The position numbers were made by a program, and so were the translations under genes. The notes below the pieces were generated by a model. It was not told the origin of the DNA and searched no databases. It saw only the letters and a program-made list of their open reading frames with translations. Shown one piece after another: positions 61,134-64,000 of a DNA stretch of 64,000 bases (the stretch's first letter is position 1; every line of letters starts with the position of its first letter). This DNA comes from Methylobacterium longum (lineage in GTDB: Bacteria > Pseudomonadota > Alphaproteobacteria > Rhizobiales > Beijerinckiaceae): positions 1 to 64,000 of the forward strand of contig NZ_BPQS01000029.1 of NCBI RefSeq assembly GCF_022179385.1, read 5' to 3'.

Positions 61134-61181
61134 TTGACATATGCGCACCATGCGTCTTAGTTATGCTCATATTGTGCATAA
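61134..61181 (+). promoter_or_regulatory. Promoter and palindromic operator of the Nudix-SPFH operon
   Basis: A consensus -35 TTGACA lies at 61134-61139. A perfect inverted repeat TTATGC-N9-GCATAA lies at 61161-61181, 8 bases before the start codon. NrtR-type regulators bind about 21-bp palindromes and repress their own operons, so this is a good operator candidate. The -10 is not clear (TTAGTT at 17-base spacing is weak). The AT-rich patch stands out in GC-rich surroundings. Confidence 0.55.
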
Positions 61182-61189
61182 ATCGAGCG

Positions 61190-61918
61190 ATGACCGAAGC
61201 CGAGTTCCTGGCGGGCTACGATCCCGCGGCCCACGAACGGCCCGCCCTGGCGGTGGATCTCGTCCTGCTGGGCATTCAGGCGGGACGACTGGCCGCTCTC
61301 CTGATGCGCCGTGCGCAGCACCCGCAGGCCGGCCTCTGGGCGCTGCCGGGCGGGTTCGTCGGCGTCGCCGAAACCCTCGACGCGGCGGCGGGGCGCGTCC
61401 TGCGCGATAAGGTGGGGATCGGCGGCGCGCGGCTGGAGCAGCTCTACACCTTCGGTGCCGTGGACCGCGATCCGCGCATGCGCATCGTCTCGGTGGCCTA
61501 TCTGGCGCTGCTGCCGGAGGCGGCTGTCGCGGACGCCCGGGCCAAGGCCGGCCTGGCGGCGGCCTCCCTGATCGTGCCCTGGGCCGGCGAGACCGGCGGC
61601 GCGATCTCGGCCGTCTCCGAGGACGGCGCCGCCCTCGCCCTGGCCTTCGACCACGCCGACATCCTCGCGCTCGCGGTGAAGCGGCTGCGCGGCAAGCTCG
61701 ACTACACCGACGTCGCCTTCGCGCTTCTGCCCGACCACTTCACCCTGCGGCAGTTGCAGGACGTGCACGCGGCGATCCTGGGCGCGCCCCTCAACAAATC
61801 CGCCTTCCGCCGCCGCATGCGCGACCGCGGCTGGATCGCGCCGACGGGCGCCCGCGAGGCCGGTACGGCGTTCCGCCCGGCCGAATTCTTCCGGTTCGAC
61901 AGGTCACGCGAGTCTTGA
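61190..61918 (+). CDS. NrtR-like regulator with degenerate Nudix domain
   Basis: A 242-residue protein. The N-terminal Nudix fold (10-150) reads VDLVLLGIQAGRLAALLMRR, LWALPGGFVGVAETLDAAAG, then RVLRDKVGIGG. The Nudix box requires R-E and E-E, but here those are R-V and D-K, so catalysis is probably lost. The C-terminal 70 residues (LPDHFTLRQLQDVHAAILGA, KSAFRRRMRDRGWI) match the winged helix of NrtR, the NAD-metabolism repressor that senses ADP-ribose. It is the first gene of an operon with SPFH and NAD-kinase-like genes, and a palindrome precedes it. Confidence 0.85.
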   Translation: MTEAEFLAGYDPAAHERPALAVDLVLLGIQAGRLAALLMRRAQHPQAGLWALPGGFVGVAETLDAAAGRVLRDKVGIGGARLEQLYTFGAVDRDPRMRIVSVAYLALLPEAAVADARAKAGLAAASLIVPWAGETGGAISAVSEDGAALALAFDHADILALAVKRLRGKLDYTDVAFALLPDHFTLRQLQDVHAAILGAPLNKSAFRRRMRDRGWIAPTGAREAGTAFRPAEFFRFDRSRES

Positions 61919-61928
61919 GGAGACCATC

Positions 61929-62915
61929 ATGGCTACGGTCCGCAACATCGGTGTGATCGCCCAGCTTCGGAGCGAGGCGAGCAGCCACGTCATCCGCTTC
62001 CGCAACGGCCGCCTCCGGCAGAGCGGCCGGGGACTGGTCTTCTGGTTCAGGCCCGAGACCGCCAGCATCAGCGAGGTGCCGGTGGACGACCGCGAGATGA
62101 CCCTGTTCGTCCGCGGCCGCAGCCGGGACTTCCAGACCGTCGTGCTCCAGGGGACGATCGGCTGGCGCGTGGTCGATCCCGAACTGCTGGCGAGCCGGAT
62201 CGACTTCTCGATCAACCTCGGCACCGGGCGGCTGCAGGGCGAACCGATCGAGCGGATCGAGGCGCGCCTCAGCGGCATCGCCGGCCAGGCGGCGCTGCAG
62301 TATCTCGGGGCGAGCCCGATCGGCCCCCTCCTCGATGCCGGCCCGGAGCCGCTGCGCGCCGTCCTGGAGCAGGTCCTGTTCGCCGCCCCGGCGCTCGCCG
62401 AGATCGGCGTCGCGGCCGTGTCGGTGCGGCTCACCAATCTCGCCCCGACCAGCGAGCTGGAGCGCGCCCTGCAGACGCCGACCTTCGAGGCCCTGCAGCA
62501 GAAGGCCGATGCGGCGACCTTCGCCCGGCGCGCCCTGGCGGTGGAGAAGGAGCGCGCCATCGCGGAGAACGAGCTCGCGACGAAGACCGAACTGGCCCGG
62601 CGCGAGACGGTGCTGATCGCCCAGGAGGCGGAGAATGCCCGCGACCGCGCCGCCGGCCTCGCGGAGGCGCGGGGCCTGGAGGCGGGCACCGAGGCCGAGC
62701 GGATCCGGCTGGTGGAGGGGGCCCGGGCCGAGGCCGAGCAGCGGCGCGCCGCGATCTACCGGGACATGCCGCCGGCCGTCCTCCTCGGTCTGGCGGCGCG
62801 GGAACTCGCCGGCAAGCTGGAGACGATCGAGCACGTCAACGTCACGCCCGACCTGATGGCGGCGTTCCTGGGCGAGATCCGCGGCGTGCTGCCCGCGCGC
62901 GTCGCGCCGCGCTGA
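61929..62915 (+). CDS. SPFH/Band-7 domain protein
   Basis: A 328-residue protein. The first 190 residues form an SPFH-like domain: RQSGRGLVFWFRPETASISE, VPVDDREMTLFVRGRSRDFQ, TVVLQGTIGWRVVDPELLAS. Residues 190-275 form a charged helix (ALQQKADAATFARRALAVEK, ENELATKTELARRETVLIAQ), probably coiled coil, as in stomatin/prohibitin relatives. No N-terminal membrane segment is obvious. It starts 10 bases after the Nudix gene and is followed 11 bases later by the kinase-like gene. It may form an oligomeric scaffold. Confidence 0.85.
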   Translation: MATVRNIGVIAQLRSEASSHVIRFRNGRLRQSGRGLVFWFRPETASISEVPVDDREMTLFVRGRSRDFQTVVLQGTIGWRVVDPELLASRIDFSINLGTGRLQGEPIERIEARLSGIAGQAALQYLGASPIGPLLDAGPEPLRAVLEQVLFAAPALAEIGVAAVSVRLTNLAPTSELERALQTPTFEALQQKADAATFARRALAVEKERAIAENELATKTELARRETVLIAQEAENARDRAAGLAEARGLEAGTEAERIRLVEGARAEAEQRRAAIYRDMPPAVLLGLAARELAGKLETIEHVNVTPDLMAAFLGEIRGVLPARVAPR

Positions 62916-62926
62916 CGAGGCGATCC

Positions 62927-63820
62927 ATGCCGGCCCCCACGCCCCGCGCGGTCTTCGTCATTCGCGACACCGACTACGAGCTGCTCCTCGCCCGCCACGC
63001 GACCCGCGGCCAAGTCCGGTTCTTCCTGGAGAGCCGGGGGCAGGCGATCACCGAGGTCGAGGCGCGCCACGCCCGCTTCCAGGCGGTGCTGGCCGAGGCG
63101 CGGGCGGCCGTGCCCCTGGATTGGCGGCAGGCCCTGGTGCGGCGCCCCGATCTCGACCGGTTCCTGTTCGCCCCCGACGACGTGGTCGTGGCGCTGGGTC
63201 AGGACGGGCTGGTGGCCAACGTCGCCAAGTACCTGGACGGGCAGCCGGTGATCGGCGTCAACCCGGCGCCCGATCTCTACGACGGCGTCCTGGCGACGGC
63301 ACGGGTGGAGGCCCTGCGCGCCCTGCTGCCCGCCAGCGGGGCCGGGGCCGTGCCGCTCCAGCGGCGCACCATGGTTCAGGCGGTGCTCGACGGCGGCGAG
63401 CGGCTGCTGGCCCTCAACGAGATCTTCGTCGGCCACCGGAGCCATCAATCCGCGCGCTACCGGATCGAGGACCGAGGCCGGGCCGAGGAGCAGTCGTCGA
63501 GCGGCCTGATCGTGGCCTCCGGGACAGGCCTGACCGGGTGGGCCCGCTCGATCAGCGACGCGACGCACCTGACCCTCGCGGTCGGCATCGAGGAGGCGGC
63601 GGTCGGCTACTGGGTGCGCGAGCCCTTCCCCAGCATCGCCACCGGAACGGCGCTGCGCGCGGGGAAGTTCACCGGCGCCCCCCTCACCGTGACGTCGCGC
63701 ATGAACGAGGGCGGGGTGATCTTCGCGGACGGGATCGAGCAGGACTTCCTCGCGTTCGACTGGGGGCGGCGGGTGGACCTCGCGCCGGCTTCCCGGATCC
63801 TGAACCTCGTGTTGGTCTAG
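62927..63820 (+). CDS. NAD-kinase-like protein
   Basis: A 297-residue protein. APDDVVVALGQDGLVANVAK (about residues 80-100) matches the NAD/diacylglycerol kinase G-G-D-G motif with G-Q-D-G. YLDGQPVIGVNPAPDLYDGV is the following substrate loop, and LLALNEIFVGHRSHQSARYR, SSGLIVASGTGLTGWARSI match the C-terminal half of NAD kinases (N-E family motif and the G-T-G-x-T-G). The Gln in place of Gly may alter activity. It is last in the operon with the Nudix-type regulator and SPFH protein, suggesting NAD(P) chemistry. Confidence 0.8.
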   Translation: MPAPTPRAVFVIRDTDYELLLARHATRGQVRFFLESRGQAITEVEARHARFQAVLAEARAAVPLDWRQALVRRPDLDRFLFAPDDVVVALGQDGLVANVAKYLDGQPVIGVNPAPDLYDGVLATARVEALRALLPASGAGAVPLQRRTMVQAVLDGGERLLALNEIFVGHRSHQSARYRIEDRGRAEEQSSSGLIVASGTGLTGWARSISDATHLTLAVGIEEAAVGYWVREPFPSIATGTALRAGKFTGAPLTVTSRMNEGGVIFADGIEQDFLAFDWGRRVDLAPASRILNLVLV

Positions 63821-64000
63821 AAAAAGATTGTCGCGTTTAAGTCCCTGCAGCTGCGGTGTGGCAGGCTGGACGGAAAGCGCCGACGCGCGCTCGTCTCCGC
63901 AGCCTATGTTCGGGACGCACGAAGCGGGCTGCAACCGGTTTCACTGGCCGAACGAGCACGTGATGCCTTGAGTGGGTTGGGTGTGTGGCTTTGCCCCATG

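Noticed and set aside
63821..64000. Start of a further gene at the right edge
   Set aside because: The last 180 bases have no ribosome site or convincing frame, although a gene could begin just beyond the window.

Overview
This is a 64 kb chromosomal segment, about 70% GC, most likely from a Methylobacterium/Methylorubrum-type alphaproteobacterium (order Hyphomicrobiales). That placement is an inference from four things: the strong G/C third-position bias, a MucR/Ros-type regulator, an ECF15 (EcfG)-like sigma factor with a matching GGAAC-N16-CGTT promoter nearby, and the many short lineage-type proteins (DUF6894, CsbD, DUF2171, DUF2786, small PAS proteins). I saw no tRNA, rRNA, CRISPR array, transposase or phage gene.

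Layout. 1-9.2 kb is a stress and small-protein region: two CsbD-like genes, the ECF sigma factor, small secreted proteins, a DUF6894 protein, an NAD(P)-binding protein, an amidohydrolase, a PAS protein and a cupin. 9.4-13.4 kb is a YehZYXW-type osmoprotectant ABC importer on the minus strand. 13.6-24.3 kb holds a broken EAL gene, SelO, a PAP2 protein, MucR, VanZ, DUF4336, YgjV and many short unknowns. 24.7-27.4 kb is a tight three-gene operon: a GntA-like heme N-oxygenase, a methyltransferase with an NPPF motif and an EgtD-family methyltransferase. 28-36 kb has a nucleoside deaminase, AraC and LysR regulators, an MFS transporter, a PNPOx/FNR/2Fe-2S fusion and a GST. 36.7-43.4 kb has a cytochrome c, a decayed PAS gene and a Liv-type ABC importer with fused LivM-LivG. 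43.7-48 kb has CspA, an HWE histidine kinase and more small PAS proteins, one frameshifted.

48.1-58.1 kb is a urate/allantoin catabolic island. It encodes AllE and AllA in one direction. In the other it encodes LysR, PuuE allantoinase, an NCS1 permease, a racemase-like protein, an MFS carrier, two HIU hydrolases (one with a twin-arginine signal) and OHCU decarboxylase. An XRE regulator lies convergent at the end. Together these take 5-hydroxyisourate to allantoin and allantoate, then ureidoglycine to glyoxylate and urea. The uricase and allantoate amidohydrolase steps are not in the window.

58.2-63.8 kb holds a class GN sortase with its LPXTG-bearing VIT/vWA substrate. Divergent from it is an operon of a degenerate-Nudix NrtR-like regulator, an SPFH protein and an NAD-kinase-like protein, preceded by a perfect 6-9-6 palindrome. 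The most promising undescribed candidates are this last operon, the GntA/EgtD-like operon, and a 13-base CRP/FNR-like motif repeated exactly in three spacers.
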